A stretch of DNA of 64,000 nt from Cryptomeria japonica (taxonomy: Eukaryota; Streptophyta; Pinopsida; Cupressales; Cupressaceae). Under the pieces are notes generated by a model, which searched no databases, had not been told where the DNA came from, and saw nothing but the letters and a program-made list of their open reading frames with translations. Positions 1-11,030 of the stretch are shown one piece after another. Made by a program: the position numbers and the translations under genes. The stretch spans positions 141,612,897 to 141,676,896 of the forward strand of contig NC_081407.1 of assembly GCF_030272615.1 (NCBI RefSeq), given 5' to 3'. The first letter of the stretch is position 1. Each line of letters opens with the position of its first letter.

Positions 1-600
1 ACCATCTCCTACTAAAGATGTTCCTAAAGAAGAACTCTTGGAGGATGATTGGGGGTGATTAGATTTTACACCTTCTTTTTATAGAAAATCTAACATGCCT
101 AAATTTGATACTCAAAATCTGTATCCTAACACATGTCTAGATATTGATTGGGCCTCTTTAAACTTTAAATTAATCCCACCCAAGAGAAAACCCTCTCCCG
201 ATCCTACACATGGATACAATGGATAAGTTTTAGGATGTGTGAAACAAAGTCTTGAAAGTCATGAGAAATCACACTTTTCTAATGAAAAGATAGGTTTCCA
301 ACCTCTTCCTTTGTCAACATCCCCTCCTCCATTTTCTCGTGAATCCATGTCTTCTCATTCAAATATGGCATTACAACAAGATAATGTTTTGTCTGATCTT
401 TTCATCACACAACCTAATTTCTCCACTTTGGCCTAAACAAAGAAAGAAACATAGACAACATTTTGAAAAGGATACTTTTTGCAAGTATAATTAAATCCAT
501 GGTCATTTTACTAATGAATGTCAAGATTTGCAAATTAAAATACAACAATATATTGATTTAGGTATCATAAAAATAACATGTGATAATGAATGGCATATTT
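1..600 (+). pseudogene. Decayed Ty3/gypsy-like gag relic
   Basis: Broken coding sequence entering from the left edge. Short open stretches (for example 239-436) are separated by stops. At about 471-585 a conceptual frame reads a C-x2-N...GHFTNEC pattern followed by an amphipathic stretch ending in IDLGII. This resembles the zinc-knuckle-like C-terminus of gypsy gag proteins, in which a C/H/H/C cluster precedes a helix. One in-frame stop lies inside the motif. No protease or RT follows; non-coding spacer and an LTR-like block do. The motif is seen; the gag assignment is inference. Confidence 0.45.
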
Positions 601-1520
601 CTCATAATCATTTCAAATAGTATTCAAGTTCCTATTATGTTGCTCCTGACTATGTGACATTGTTAGCTTACCTATTGAAGGCTCATTGTCATTCATGGTA
701 GTATAATTTTAGGTGCAATAATACTTAGTGAGAAACATAATAGTTTATTTATTCTTGTCTCCATGCTTGGGAGGCAAGAATAATTTTCTCTCTTTCCTTT
801 TTCTAAGGAAACACTTTTTCTTGTATGAGTTGCATTGTTTATAACATGATGTCCTTTCTTGCATATAATTATCCTTCATGCAATTACACGTGTGTTCCTT
901 GGGTAGGACCTATTCCTTGCTTGAAACGATACTTTTCTTATGAATAAATATCTCCTTGGAGGTTGTGCAATCCTTCTCTTTGTTCCTATGCTTGGAGGGC
1001 ATTGATTTTTCTTATCCTTTCTAAGGATCTACTTTTCCTTTGTTGAGTGGTGTTTTCTTATGATATGATGTTATTCCTTGTGTGAAGTGGCTTGTTTCTC
1101 AAGGATTCTCTATTATGTAAGAGGTGTACATCCTTGTGTACAGCCTCTTCTTCACTTGGAAATCTATGTTTATCATAAATAAATCCCTCACTTTGGGTCA
1201 AAAGTGTGTCGTCCTTCATCAATAATCCCTTTTATCTAGTAATAGGGGGAAGGTATGAATTCTTGTTCTCCTTCCTTTCTTGTGGTCAATAATGTTTTTT
1301 TTTCAAAACCTTCTCTTGGAGGTAAATGTCTTTTGAGCAAAGATCTCTTTCTCCTTCTCCTCCTAAGGATTCCCTTTACACTTGCTGCAAGATATCTCTT
1401 TTACAACTATCTTTTCCTTGCTTATAAGAGTAATGCCTCTTTAGCTTGGATTTAGGAACATTGTTGCCTAAAAGGATATCTCCTTGGCATTGAAGGTGTG
1501 TATCCTTATTTTTAAGCTTC
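600..1520 (+). other. Non-coding spacer of the gag-bearing retroelement
   Basis: T-rich sequence without a credible ORF. It repeats loose motifs such as ttccttg, tgcttggagg and ctaaggat, for example around 760, 990 and 1360. It links the gag relic to the hairpin and LTR, which suggests a gag-only, non-autonomous element or an internal deletion of pol. Confidence 0.35.
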
Positions 1521-1558
1521 CTTAAGACATCAACATAGCACTATGTTGACATCTTAAG
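1521..1558. repeat. 38-bp near-perfect palindrome (hairpin) beside a G-rich tract
   Basis: Two 18-base arms (1521-1538 and 1541-1558) flank a 2-base loop and pair at 16 of 18 positions. The right arm runs into AAGGGGGGG (1556-1564), a polypurine tract of the kind found just upstream of a 3' LTR. The sequence then changes character into the LTR-like block. Confidence 0.7.
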
Positions 1559-1644
1559 GGGGGGCATTGCATATCGCTCTCTTTGTACCATATTTTTGTA
1601 CTATATTTTGCATGTCTTAAACAAGGTGTTCATTCTCGAAACCA

Positions 1645-1860
1645 AACCAACAAGTCTTATACAAAATGTTTTATTTCCAAAACCAAATGCAACCTTTTTT
1701 ATATGTTTTATACAGGGTGGGCATTGTTGAAATCAAACCAACAAGTCTTATATGAGATGCTTCATACCCAAAACCAGGCATATTATTTTTATTTCATGTC
1801 TTATACAGGTTATTTCATGTTTTAAACTAGACCAACAAGTCTTATACGAGATGCTTAAAT
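1645..1860 (+). repeat. Three diverged tandem repeats, period about 93 bp
   Basis: The core ACCAACAAGTCTTATA recurs at about 1645, 1737 and 1831. Each is followed by a variant of AGATGCTT(C/A)AT and an AAACCA-like segment. The short ORF at 1583-1825 lies across these repeats and is not a gene. Confidence 0.7.
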
Positions 1861-1899
1861 CTTGAAACTAGATAGCAGCATATGCAGTAGGGTGAGTTG

Positions 1900-2095
1900 A
1901 CTAGCATAGCACAACTTGCTAGACCATTCAACTCTTCCTATTTCAAAGAGTGGAAATAGCATAACACAGCTTGCTAGACTATTCTGACTCTCCCTCTTTA
2001 CATGAATCACACAACATAATACAACTTGTTTTCATGTGAGTATTCATGTTCCTGTGGGTCACCTAGCATAACATAGCTTGCTAGCATGTGGCATC
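1900..2095 (+). repeat. Four copies of a CTAGCATAACACAGCTTGCTAG-like motif
   Basis: Diverged copies at about 1902, 1957, 2010 and 2069 are spaced 50-60 bp apart. Each is a weak palindrome (CTAGCA...TGCTAG). They lie inside the LTR-like block and may be regulatory repeats; function is unknown. Confidence 0.6.
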
Positions 2096-2544
2096 CATGT
2101 CCTCTCTTTTTTCTTCCCCATGAGCTCATAGCTTTTCTATTTGTGGATCATGGTATTTGATGCATGCTCTTTCTCCTTTTATGTGATCGCTTGTGTTCTT
2201 GTGATAGCATTCTGAGAAGGATATTAGTCGCTAAGACATTTAATTATCGAGGTCTCTTCAACTAATTAACTTGGAGCCTTTTTTAGTACTATCCCCTTGT
2301 GTTGTGTGTCTTTGTCTTTGTCTTGGGTTGTGTGTCCTTGAATATGATTGTGTGAGTTAAGATCTTAAGATTGGGGGCTTGGTTCCTCGAAATTAGTGAT
2401 GTATTATCTCCTTGTGATCTCGCTCCTAATTGATCATCTCTCTCATCTTTTTACTTTACCGCAAGTATTTGTAGAGGCTCATACTCTTGTTACAACGGGG
2501 GCTAAAAGTAACATCATAAATTATAATTGATCCAATTTACACCT

Positions 2545-3430
2545 CATGTTTGTGCTCCTACTTGAGCATCTCCTATCTCCATCCCCTCTCTAGGTATGTT
2601 TTGGTCCCTTTTTGAACCCTTGGTGTAATGAAAACCATTGAGTGGGTCCCATCTTGGGGATCCTCCCCTATTTGTTGATTGGTAGGTCTTGTTTGTTGGA
2701 GGACCAAAGCACCCCAAAACACCCTGGTCCCTCTTAAACAAGCCCATATTTGAAATGGGGCATGCCCTTTCTCTCCTTGATGGCATTTGGTCCTTGCAAC
2801 TACACTTGACCATTGGAGGTTGGCCGAATTGGTGATTTTCTTAGGGAACCCTCTATAAGGACATCCTATCAATTCATTTTGGGATTCATTACATACCTAA
2901 AATATTTGTGCATTCGTCAAGCATTCATCATCAAGCATTTTCAGAGATTCAAGGCAACATTTCGTCCTTCAAGCATTATGGAGCAAAATTATATCAATCT
3001 TCATGTAATCATGTGTGTGTGATTAGGATTTTTCATGTTCATGTGTGTGTCATGCCATTAAATTCAACATTTGTGATTACATTCAAAGAGCATTGCATCA
3101 TCATCAACAGTTACATCTCCTTAGCATTTACTTCAGTATTTACATTATTCAATTTAAGGTTAAATCTTAAACTAGGGTTTGACCTAAGACAAACCCCTAT
3201 CCACAACCCTATTTCCTTTCTTTATGTGTGTAGGGAACAAACTTAGGAGCTATACTCTAGGATTCCAACAAAGTTGATAGCGACAAACAGGTTCAACTTT
3301 TGATGGAGAAAAATTTGGAGGACCAGGACGAATCTGTACTACATGGTCCCAAAAAATTAGGCCGAACTTTTAGGAAGAGGTTCTAAATATCTTGTTTTGC
3401 CCATAACTCAATTTGTGGTTCCATGGCACA
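2545..3430 (+). mobile_element. LTR/leader-like retroelement relic (same family as 40060-41060)
   Basis: No coding capacity; the small ORFs here are chance. The segment shares order and wording with the reverse complement of about 40060-41060, notably the stretch around 3040-3245 with CATGCCATTAAATTCAAC, TTGTGATTACATTC, a TTTGAC...AAACCCCTATCCACAACCCT block and TGTGTGTAGGG. Two diverged copies in opposite orientation imply a dispersed repeat, most simply an LTR plus leader. Edges are approximate. Confidence 0.45.
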
Positions 3431-3659
3431 TTTGTAGGAATCTGTTTTCGATAATTTACTTCAATCATTCCTTGTTTTACCCAAATTTCATAATTATCAT
3501 CCAATCTTCGATTGGAAAGAGGGGGCAAAAAAATAACCAATTCATTTAATCATAATTTCAGCCCTTTCCTTATTTGGATTGTGGCTATATCTATTAGGTT
3601 CAACCCTCTTTCAATGTAGTGATCCCCAAGGAAAGATTAGTGGTCTTACTATCCTTATT

Positions 3660-5470
3660 GGTGAAACCCTAGTTTTTCCACCATTACAATGCCAAGAGAA
3701 AATATTTTGTTAATGATCAAAATTTTTATGCTATTGTTCAAGCATTGAAGAAATAGAGACAATATATTTTGCTAAAAGAGTTTGTTTTATTCACTGATAA
3801 TCAAAGATTTATGGTATTTGAATAGTCAAGGAAAGTTGAATTTAAGGCATTTGAAATGGGTTGAGTTTTTGCAAAGTTACACTTTTGTTTTGAAACATAA
3901 GAGTGGAAAGACTAACAAATTTGTAGATGCCTTGAGTAGAAAGCAAAATTTGTCAGCATATATGCAAATCAAAGTTGATGGACTGCATGCACTCAAGAGT
4001 TTGGATTCAAAGGATCCTGATTTTGGAGATGCTTGGAGAGCTTGCATGGAGCCTATTAATTTAGGAAAGATAAGGTTCTTGGATTTTATAATCCAATATG
4101 GGATTTTATTCAAAAGAAGTCAATTGTGCATTCTAAAGTGTTCCATGAGGGAGAACCTAATTAAGGAAAGCATAGTGGAGGGTTGGCTAGACACTTTGGT
4201 CGAGATAAGACCATTGCTCTTGTTAGTGAGCATTATTATTGGCCACAACTATAGAAAGATGTTAAGAAATTTTTGTAGAGTTGTAGAGTATGTCAAATGG
4301 CAAAAGGAACTAGACAGAATATAGGGATATATCAACCATTACTTGTACTAGAGAGGTCATGGGAGGATATTAGTATGGGTTTTGTTCTTAGTTTACCGAG
4401 GACTCGGAGAGGACATGATTCCATTTTTGTAGTGGTGGATAGATTCATGAAGATGACACATTTTATTCCTTGTAAGAAGACATGATGTTGTTCATGTGGT
4501 AGAGTTAATTTTCAAAGAGGCAGTGAAGACTACATGGTCTACCAAAGAGTATAGTTTCAGATCAAGACACTAAGTTTGTTGGGTACGTTTGGAGAACATT
4601 CTGGAAGAAGTTGAAGAAACATTTGAGGTTCAATTCAATGCACTATCCACAAATGAATGAGCAAACTGAAGTGGTGTAACTTGTTGAGATGTTGAGTAGG
4701 AGATAAACCCAAGGGATAAGATTTGATTTTACCATAGGAAAAGTTTGCATACAATAATTATGCAAATTATAGGAGCACTGGTAAATCATCATTCCATATT
4801 TTATATGGAAGTAATCCCATAAATTCATTAAAGTTAAGGAAAATGGACAAAGGATAAAAGAGTAGCATTGAAGCTAAAGACTTTGTAGAGCACCTAAAGA
4901 ATTCAAATGAAGAGGTGAGAAAGCATATTAATGAGATGAATATTTAGTACAAGGCTAAGACAAATCAAAAGAGGAGATATAAGGAATTCCAAATTGGATA
5001 TGAAGTCATGGTTCATCTAAGAAATGAGAGGTTTCCAATGGGAGCATATACTAAGTTGAAAATAAAAAAAATTGGGTCATGTAGAATCCTGAAGAAGCAT
5101 GATTCATGAAATGTTTATGAGGTAGAATTGCCAAGTAGACTTAACATTTCACCTATGTTTAATATCCCAGATTTGATAGAGTATCATAAAGGGGGAATTG
5201 AAGATTAAATAGCAAAAGCACAGTGGAATATTCCACCACTTACTTTAGAAAAGTGGGAGATAGAAAATATCTTCGATAGTCATGTGGATAGAAACACAAG
5301 AAACATGCAATATGAAGTACGACGTTAAATGGAAAGTAAGACCTATTGAAGATTCATCATGGCTATCTAAGGTAGAGGTTGGTCGTCTAAGTTTTCCTCA
5401 TAACACCAAATATGTGATAAGGTCACTTCTCAAATTACCCCAAGTGTCTGATGCGGGAGCATTTAGGGTG
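3660..5470 (+). pseudogene. Ty3/gypsy chromovirus pol relic (RNase H, integrase, chromodomain)
   Basis: Degenerate pol 3' half. The RNase H end is visible at about 3780-3950 (FTDNQ, LRHLKWVEFLQSY, KHKSGKTNK.VDALSRK). The integrase zinc-finger region (about 4130-4310) reads HSGG.AGHFGRDKT, HYYWP and CRVCQMAKG across frames, and the core start (about 4300-4485) reads [17 protein letters not shown] and [15 protein letters not shown]. Further on come the integrase C-terminus (about 5005-5165: HLRNERFPMGAY.KLK, FNIPDLIEYHKG) and a chromodomain-like VKWKVRPIEDSSWLSKVEV (about 5330-5385), which identifies the chromovirus branch. Several frameshifts and stops are present. Gag, protease and RT are absent, so the element is 5'-truncated. 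Confidence 0.85.
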
Positions 5471-6290
5471 TAAGAGAAATCTCACATCACCCAATAAAAT
5501 TGTTTAATTTTTCAATAAGTGTTATTTTTGGTAGGGTTACTATTTTTGCCAAGGTTACTATTTTTAATAAGTTGTTAGTTTTGCATGAAATATCACAGAA
5601 ACCTCTTGAATGGTAAAATAAAGCCAATGGTAAAGGAATTATCCCAATATATTGTGTAATTTGAGAGATATTCGAGGTTTCTAAGAAATTTCTCAAATAA
5701 TACTTCAAATGCAATTTTGTGGGCTTTAGAGGCCTCCAGTGGGCTCAAAAGTTGACCAGAGTATACGTTAGCCCACTCTGTTATTATAAGTCTCCTCGCA
5801 AGCTTTCAAATGATATATGATGATTGAATATCCAATGGTTGGTTTATTAGTTATGGCTCCTAGAGCTTTGCATATTGGAAGTTCAATAAAATATTTTCTT
5901 AAGTCAAACATTGGTCGGTTAGGGTTTTGGTACCCAAAAAAAAGGGATTTCACTTTTCCGAACATTCTATGATAGTTATACATTATAGATAAAGAAGATG
6001 AATGGGGGTGACAGATGACAGTTTCAGTAGTGCAGATTGCGTCTCTGGCTTGCAGATTATTGTAATGAGAAATCCCATACGGTTTTAGCATGTTATTTTC
6101 TGAATGTTGCAATTTCAAGCCATTGGGGTAACAAAAAACAAGTGTTTCCTTTCTCGCACTTTCTATTCTTTTCTCTATTATTGTTATGTGTTTGGGTTTG
6201 TAAGGGGAGTACCCTTCATCAATAGGTTGAAATTATTGTTCAAAGTGTGCAATGGTTTGTTTTGATTAGATAAGCACGAGAAGGGCCTAA
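5469..6290 (+). mobile_element. Probable 3' LTR of the chromovirus relic
   Basis: Starts TGTAAGAGAAATC directly after the pol C-terminus and a GATGCGGGAGCATTTAGGG block, the usual junction of pol/polypurine tract and 3' LTR. No coding content. The right edge is placed near 6290 because from about 6306 the sequence aligns with intron 4 of the EF-hand paralogue at about 21055 (shared TACTACTT..GAAATATG and CAACAACTATAT). I could not find a target-site duplication. Confidence 0.55.
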
Positions 6291-6549
6291 ACCCATTACA
6301 AAATAGCTATATTTCACTACTTATGAAATATGAATCAATGAATTATTCAACAACTATATAACTTTGAATCCTCATAAAACATCATAATTTGATACATTCC
6401 AGAAAATAGAACTCCTACTTACTAATCAACCTATTCATATCATATTTTTTTTAATAAAATTTAATTGATAAAAATAAGATATTGAGATTAATATAAACAT
6501 AAATATAATTAAGGTAACAAAATAAAGAAAACAATTTGTATCACTATAC

Positions 6550-9500
6550 CTGTTTAACAGCTCCTAGAGGGGGTAAGTCAACTGAAGGGGCCAAAATATC
6601 TAGCCCCACTCGAAGATACCCTCTTGGAAGAACTCCATGTTGATCTTTTGATAGTGAATTCCAAGTCATTTGGAGCACCTGCCATAACCCACAAAAATCC
6701 ACAAAATGTCGACATTGTTTTATTTCATTGCTTTTGCTAAATGTTAATAAATTCTCACTCCTTAATTTAGATGTTTTATTCATTACCTTTTCTAGTTCAG
6801 ACTTTTGATGCAACAATCGTGTCACACCTTTCCCATCATAAGTTTTTTCACTACGTGCCACAGTGATTGGTGTAGCCTTCAATTGGAACGTGGCATGTTC
6901 CACCACCTTCTTAAAAATCTCTATGAATACCACCTGGTTCATATCTCCACATGGTGCCTGCAAATCTATACATGTGGCTTGGGATTCTATCGCTGGTTTC
7001 ACTATATTTTTCATCACCTGTGAGACGATTCAAAAGCATTTGATTACTAGCAAGATCAAAATAAAGATTGGTTTTTATGTGGCTCTTCAAAGTATCTTCT
7101 CTATTGAAATAGTTGCTATGGTTTACCTTCTCATATCTAATTATTTTTTAACAATGACTCATTTTTGTCACAATTTTTTTTTTTAATTGAGTGAATGAAT
7201 GTTTGGATAAAACAAAATAAGAATTAAGAAATAGATTTTAGTTATCTTCTCTATTTAAGCCGTTGCAATGGTTTGTCTACTCATATCTAAAAAAAGAGCA
7301 ATGGAGACAAATAGATCGCTTAAAGTTGCCACTAAAAAAAAATTGAATGACAGAAAGAAGATTTGGATAATACAAAGTAAAAAATAGTGAATGGTTGAAA
7401 AAATAGAATATCTTATTGAATGTAGACAATAAAACATTTATCATTGATAAATTCTACATGGTTATGTGAGATAAGTTATCAAGGGAAAAAGAAGGAATAT
7501 TATCTTTGATGAATTTAACTCTACATATAATTACCACAAGAAGTTTATGTAGGGGCAAATGCCACTTAGAGAGCAAAAATGCCCATGTAGTCCATTTGAA
7601 TGGTAATTTTCATCATCTTCAATGTGAAACAAGAATATGAAAGGAACTAAATGAAGAAAGAAAAGAGAACATATTGTACCCTTTAGTTGAATGCCAATTC
7701 ACGTCATCTTCAATTTTAAACAACAAGATGGAAGAAACTAAACAAAGAATGAAAAAAGAACATGATGTGTCATTTCGCTATATAATAAATGGATGAAAAA
7801 GACACAAAAGAAGAATGGGAGGAGAAGATATATGTCTTTTTTCACATCCAGAACAATAGAGTCAAACAAAACATCTTATTTAGAATGTAAAACTTAAAAT
7901 GAAATTCCAACAAGAGATGTGAAACAAAAATATGGAAGAAACTAAACAAAGAATGAAAAGAGAAGATAATGTGTCTTTTTATTGTATAACAAGTAGGGGA
8001 AGAGCACCAATAGCCGTCATAGCTAACTTCACGCACCCATAGATCCTAAACGGTACATTGGATTTTGATTAACTGCTTATAGCTATTGATCTGGTTTCTG
8101 GGTAGTAATGATGCACGTTGTGGAATCAGTTATGCGTACAAAGGTCAAAAAGTACACATTTCAAAGTGTCGCCTAATACCTAACTAAAGATGTTCCAGTA
8201 ACCGTCCACTCAAAATCGCTAGTACTTGTGGACAAATGTCCCAATAGTTTTGCACAAATGTTCCAATAGTGGTGCACAAATGGGCCAATTATGAACAATA
8301 AATTACAAAAAATGATCCGCTATTGGTACAAAATGATGTTTTCACTATGACAGCTATTGGGGGGTCAATATGGGAATAAGTGTGCGGGTATTGCAACTAT
8401 GTTAGCTATTGGTGCTCTTCCCCTAGATGAAAGAGACCAAAAGAAGAATGTGAAGAGAAGATACATGTTCTTTTCACAGCTATAACAAAAGAGTCAAAAA
8501 AAACATCTTGATTAGAATGTAAAACTTAAAATGACATTCAAACAAGAAATAGAGTTTAAAAAACATTTCAGTTTAGAATGTAAAACTTAAAATGACATTC
8601 AAACAAGAAATAGAATTAAAAAAATATCTCAGTTAGAATGTAAAACTTAAAATGACATTCAAACACAAAATAAAATAAAATATATATCTTAATTAGAATG
8701 TAAAACTTAAATTGACATTCAAATACCAAATAGAATCAAGAAAACATGTTAGAATGTAAAACTTTAAATGACGTTCAAACAAGAGATAAGAATACTTCAG
8801 CAGTAGTTTCTTAAACAGTTTAGCCAATTGAAAAAAGAAGAGCAAAAATCTCTTTCTTACAGTTTCATCTGATATAGGAGGCATGCCCTTGTCCACAGGG
8901 ATACTTCCCAAAGCTTGAACTAAAAATGTCTCTATATTTTTCTCTGCTTGGTCTGTTGACAACTGAGAATATACAGCCACTGCAAATGCCTCAAACTCGG
9001 GGCTGTTGACATAACTTTGCAATTCTTGGCCAGTGATGGTTTGAATAAAGATTGGATCCCTTTCCAGCCCATCCGCCATGCCCAAAAGAAAATCAGCCAG
9101 AACAGAGCTAAATTCCTCTTTGCTTATACGCTCCTTTCCATGTAAAAATTCTTTGGTCACCTGAATCCAGAAAAAGATCCAAGATCAGAATTTCAATAAC
9201 AGGGGAATTGGAATTGTAATTGAATGGTAGTATAATCTATGTAAATATTGTTTAATGTTTCTAAATTTAATTGTGTATAGATTTTTTATCATCAATGTTT
9301 GAGATCGCAGTACATCATCTATCATCAAAATGAAAGAATTCAAGATGAATCACATATGATCCGAAATGTTTTGATGATACTCATTCTGATGATAAATCAT
9401 ATATGTAATCCAAAATATTGATGATCCGTACACAATCAAATTCAGAAACATTAAACAACGAAATAGAAATTGTAACTTATAAATGAATCTAAACATACCT

Positions 9501-9732
9501 CTTCATAAATGTGATCAGAATCCGGTGAAGAGCCCCTGGATGGCAAACCTAGCGCTTTGCCTATGTTAGAGACAATGGGCTGAAGCTCCTCCACATTCAA
9601 GTTCCCACTTTTATCTTTATCCAACTCACAGAATTTCTCGTCCACAAATCTCTGAAAGGTCTCTTTATTCTCCACCAGCTGCCTGATTTCAGATCCATCC
9701 ACCACAGTACCTGTACTCACACTGCTCTCCAT
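6550..9732 (-). CDS. EF-hand calcium-binding protein, copy 1 (exons 1-4; exon 5 not found)
   Basis: Spliced gene read right to left. Exon 1 is 9732-9499 (78 codons), exon 2 9160-8861 (100), exon 3 7017-6787 (77) and exon 4 6678-6550 (43). All have GT/AG borders and phase 0. Exon 1 holds a canonical calcium loop, DKDKSGNLNVEE. Weaker EF-hand-like helices occur in exon 2 (HGKERISKEEFSSVLADFLL) and exon 4 (SKDQHGVLPRGYLRVGLDIL). The start is the ATG in AACCATGG, matching copy B. Exons 1-4 have no stops. The last exon, present in copies A and B, is not found: intron 4 homology ends at about 6306, where the chromovirus LTR begins. Read-through of exon 4 gives one Val, then TAG. The gene is either 3'-truncated by the insertion or its exon 5 lies left of the window. 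The family is known from plants; the role as a cytosolic calcium sensor is inference. Confidence 0.8.
7996..8423. mobile_element. 428-bp MITE in intron 2 of EF-hand copy 1
   Basis: Perfect 19-bp terminal inverted repeats, GGGGAAGAGCACCAATAGC at the left and its complement at the right, with weaker pairing further in (GTCATAGCTAAC against GTTAGCTATTGG). The element is flanked by TA/TA (7994-7995 and 8424-8425). Paralogue B keeps the empty site CAAGTAGATGAAAG at about 30620, which gives exactly one TA. There is no transposase ORF. A TA target suggests the Tc1/mariner superfamily, but the termini are not the classic Stowaway ones. Direct evidence for insertion after the copy 1/copy B split. Confidence 0.9.
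8515..8795. repeat. Intronic minisatellite, about five units of about 60 bp
   Basis: Units begin GAATGTAAAACTTAAAATGACATTCAAAC at about 8516, 8576, 8636, 8696 and 8753, and diverge towards their ends. Copy B has a single unit at the matching place (about 30712-30750), and a further single copy lies at about 7885. This is a local expansion specific to copy 1 within its intron 2. Confidence 0.85.
9250..9458. mobile_element. Foldback MITE in intron 1 of copy 1
   Basis: Long imperfect inverted repeat. The left arm, beginning GTTTAATGTTTCTAAATTTA at about 9250, pairs with the right arm ending TCAGAAACATTAAAC at about 9457; pairing extends through ATCATCAATGTTTGAGATC and the TCATCAAAATGAAAG region. 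It shares the core (GATC..AAA..TTGATGAT, CATCATCA.GATGAA) with the element at 10209-10402. A decayed relative lies in intron 1 of copy B (about 31300-31390), so the insertion may predate the gene duplication. Confidence 0.7.
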
Positions 9733-10130
9733 GGTTTTCTTTTGGAAAAACTAAAAGAAATGTGTTTAACCCCCTTGAATTGCTGTGAAGAAACTCTGAG
9801 AGTAGCCATTATAATGTTCTGGCAGATCTTTCTAGAAAGACCGGGAACCCACCATTCCAGGTGGGTCTGGATGATGGTCTGTGCAATTATTTGGGTGTCG
9901 GTACACACACGATTGCAACTGTTGAATCAAGGGCTTCCATAAATTCGTTGCTACCACAGGATTTGAATGTGTGATCTGGTCTCTGCTTTCTACCAAACTT
10001 TCAAATTTGTTGACCACCAAAAGGGATTTTTCATTAGAAGATCAAACACGTTTGTTTGGATTTAAATCACATTGACGCGTGGAGATTTTGAGCGTTTTTT
10101 AACTGGTCTAGAATAATGTATGGGATAGAA
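9733..10130 (-). promoter_or_regulatory. Promoter/5' UTR of EF-hand copy 1, conserved with copy B
   Basis: Non-coding sequence upstream of the ATG aligns in blocks with 31708-32215 upstream of copy B: AAACCCACCATTCCAGG, CACGTTTGTTTGGATTTAAATCAC-like and TTGACGCGTGGAGAT-like segments. The ORFs on both strands here are shadows. Each promoter has an ACGCGT core (10075-10080 here), which fits the CGCG box bound by calmodulin-regulated CAMTA factors. The motif is seen; binding is inference. Confidence 0.5.
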
Positions 10131-10208
10131 AGTTTCAGCTCTTTTAGCACATTTAGTTTAATAATGAGTTCTATCATTTTCATAAATTATTTTTAAATCA
10201 GTGAGGGA

Positions 10209-10402
10209 ATGTCCATATGAGCTTCTGGATTAGATTGTGTGAGCTCTTTTGTATCAACGTTTCGGATCACACTCTTGTGATTCATCATCAGGATGAAAGC
10301 ATAGAGAGAGCACAAGGAGAAAATGATGGATCAAGAGTGTGATCCAAAACTTTGATACAAAAAAGCTCACACAATCTAATCCAGAAGCTCATATAGACAT
10401 TC
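10209..10402. mobile_element. Foldback MITE with arms of about 78 bp
   Basis: Left arm 10209 to about 10288 and right arm about 10325-10402 are near-perfect reverse complements (AATGTCCATATGAGCTTC... against ...GAAGCTCATATAGACATT), with a loop of about 40 bp. There is no ORF. Best-preserved member of the foldback family in this window. Confidence 0.85.
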
Positions 10403-11030
10403 ATGAACTCTGTCATTTTTCTAAACTATTTTTTAAATCAGCGAGGAAATTTGGAGGTTTTAAATTCACCTATGTCATTTATATAAATTATTTTTAAATC
10501 AGTGAGAAAAAATTTCAAAGGTTTAAAATTCATGATCATATACATGTTTTTTTATCATATATATTGAAAATATATTTGAAATTTAAATATACAGTCTGAG
10601 TTTTCTTTGAGGGGGATAACTTGTGTTCTTAAAAGAGAGGTCATAGGGGGAACCCATAAACAGATTGTTTGGCATTGTGGACTACCATTTTTTTTCTAAA
10701 ATGATGAAAATTAAAATGTTCAAATATGAGGGCTACACAAAGTGCTTTCTAGACTTTAACTTTTTTTAGTATTACAAAAACTACTTAAAATTAACACTAT
10801 GTTATGTATGCTCGATATTGGTTTGCTAATTTTTAAATAAATATATATTTTTAATTAATTTGTAAAGTGGACATGGAGATAGAGTTCAATAGATTGTATA
10901 TATTTTTAGAATTTGCAAACGCCTTTGTGGGCATTGACATTTAAATCCAACCCTTAGGCTTGGATGCCCAAGTCAAATCCAACAACCTTAAGGGTTGAAA
11001 ATACCCAAAGTAGATAATAACATGAGTGAG
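10403..11030. other. AT-rich intergenic DNA, no gene seen
   Basis: Contains two further degenerate copies of a TTTTTAAATCAGTGAGG-like phrase (10435, 10492; also at 10190) but no credible coding or RNA feature. Confidence 0.5.

Larger units (their letters stand above)
1565..2500 (+). mobile_element. LTR relic following the hairpin and polypurine tract
   Basis: Non-coding block beginning just after a purine run and containing two internal repeat families. Position after gag-like sequence and a polypurine tract suggests a 3' LTR. The right edge is not defined: I find no target duplication, and the end near 2500 is a guess from the change in composition. Confidence 0.4.

Noticed and set aside
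6805-7186. Plus-strand ORFs opposite EF-hand exon 3
   Set aside because: Antisense shadows of exon 3 and intron 2. The same shadows appear at 21448-21778 and 29710-30067.
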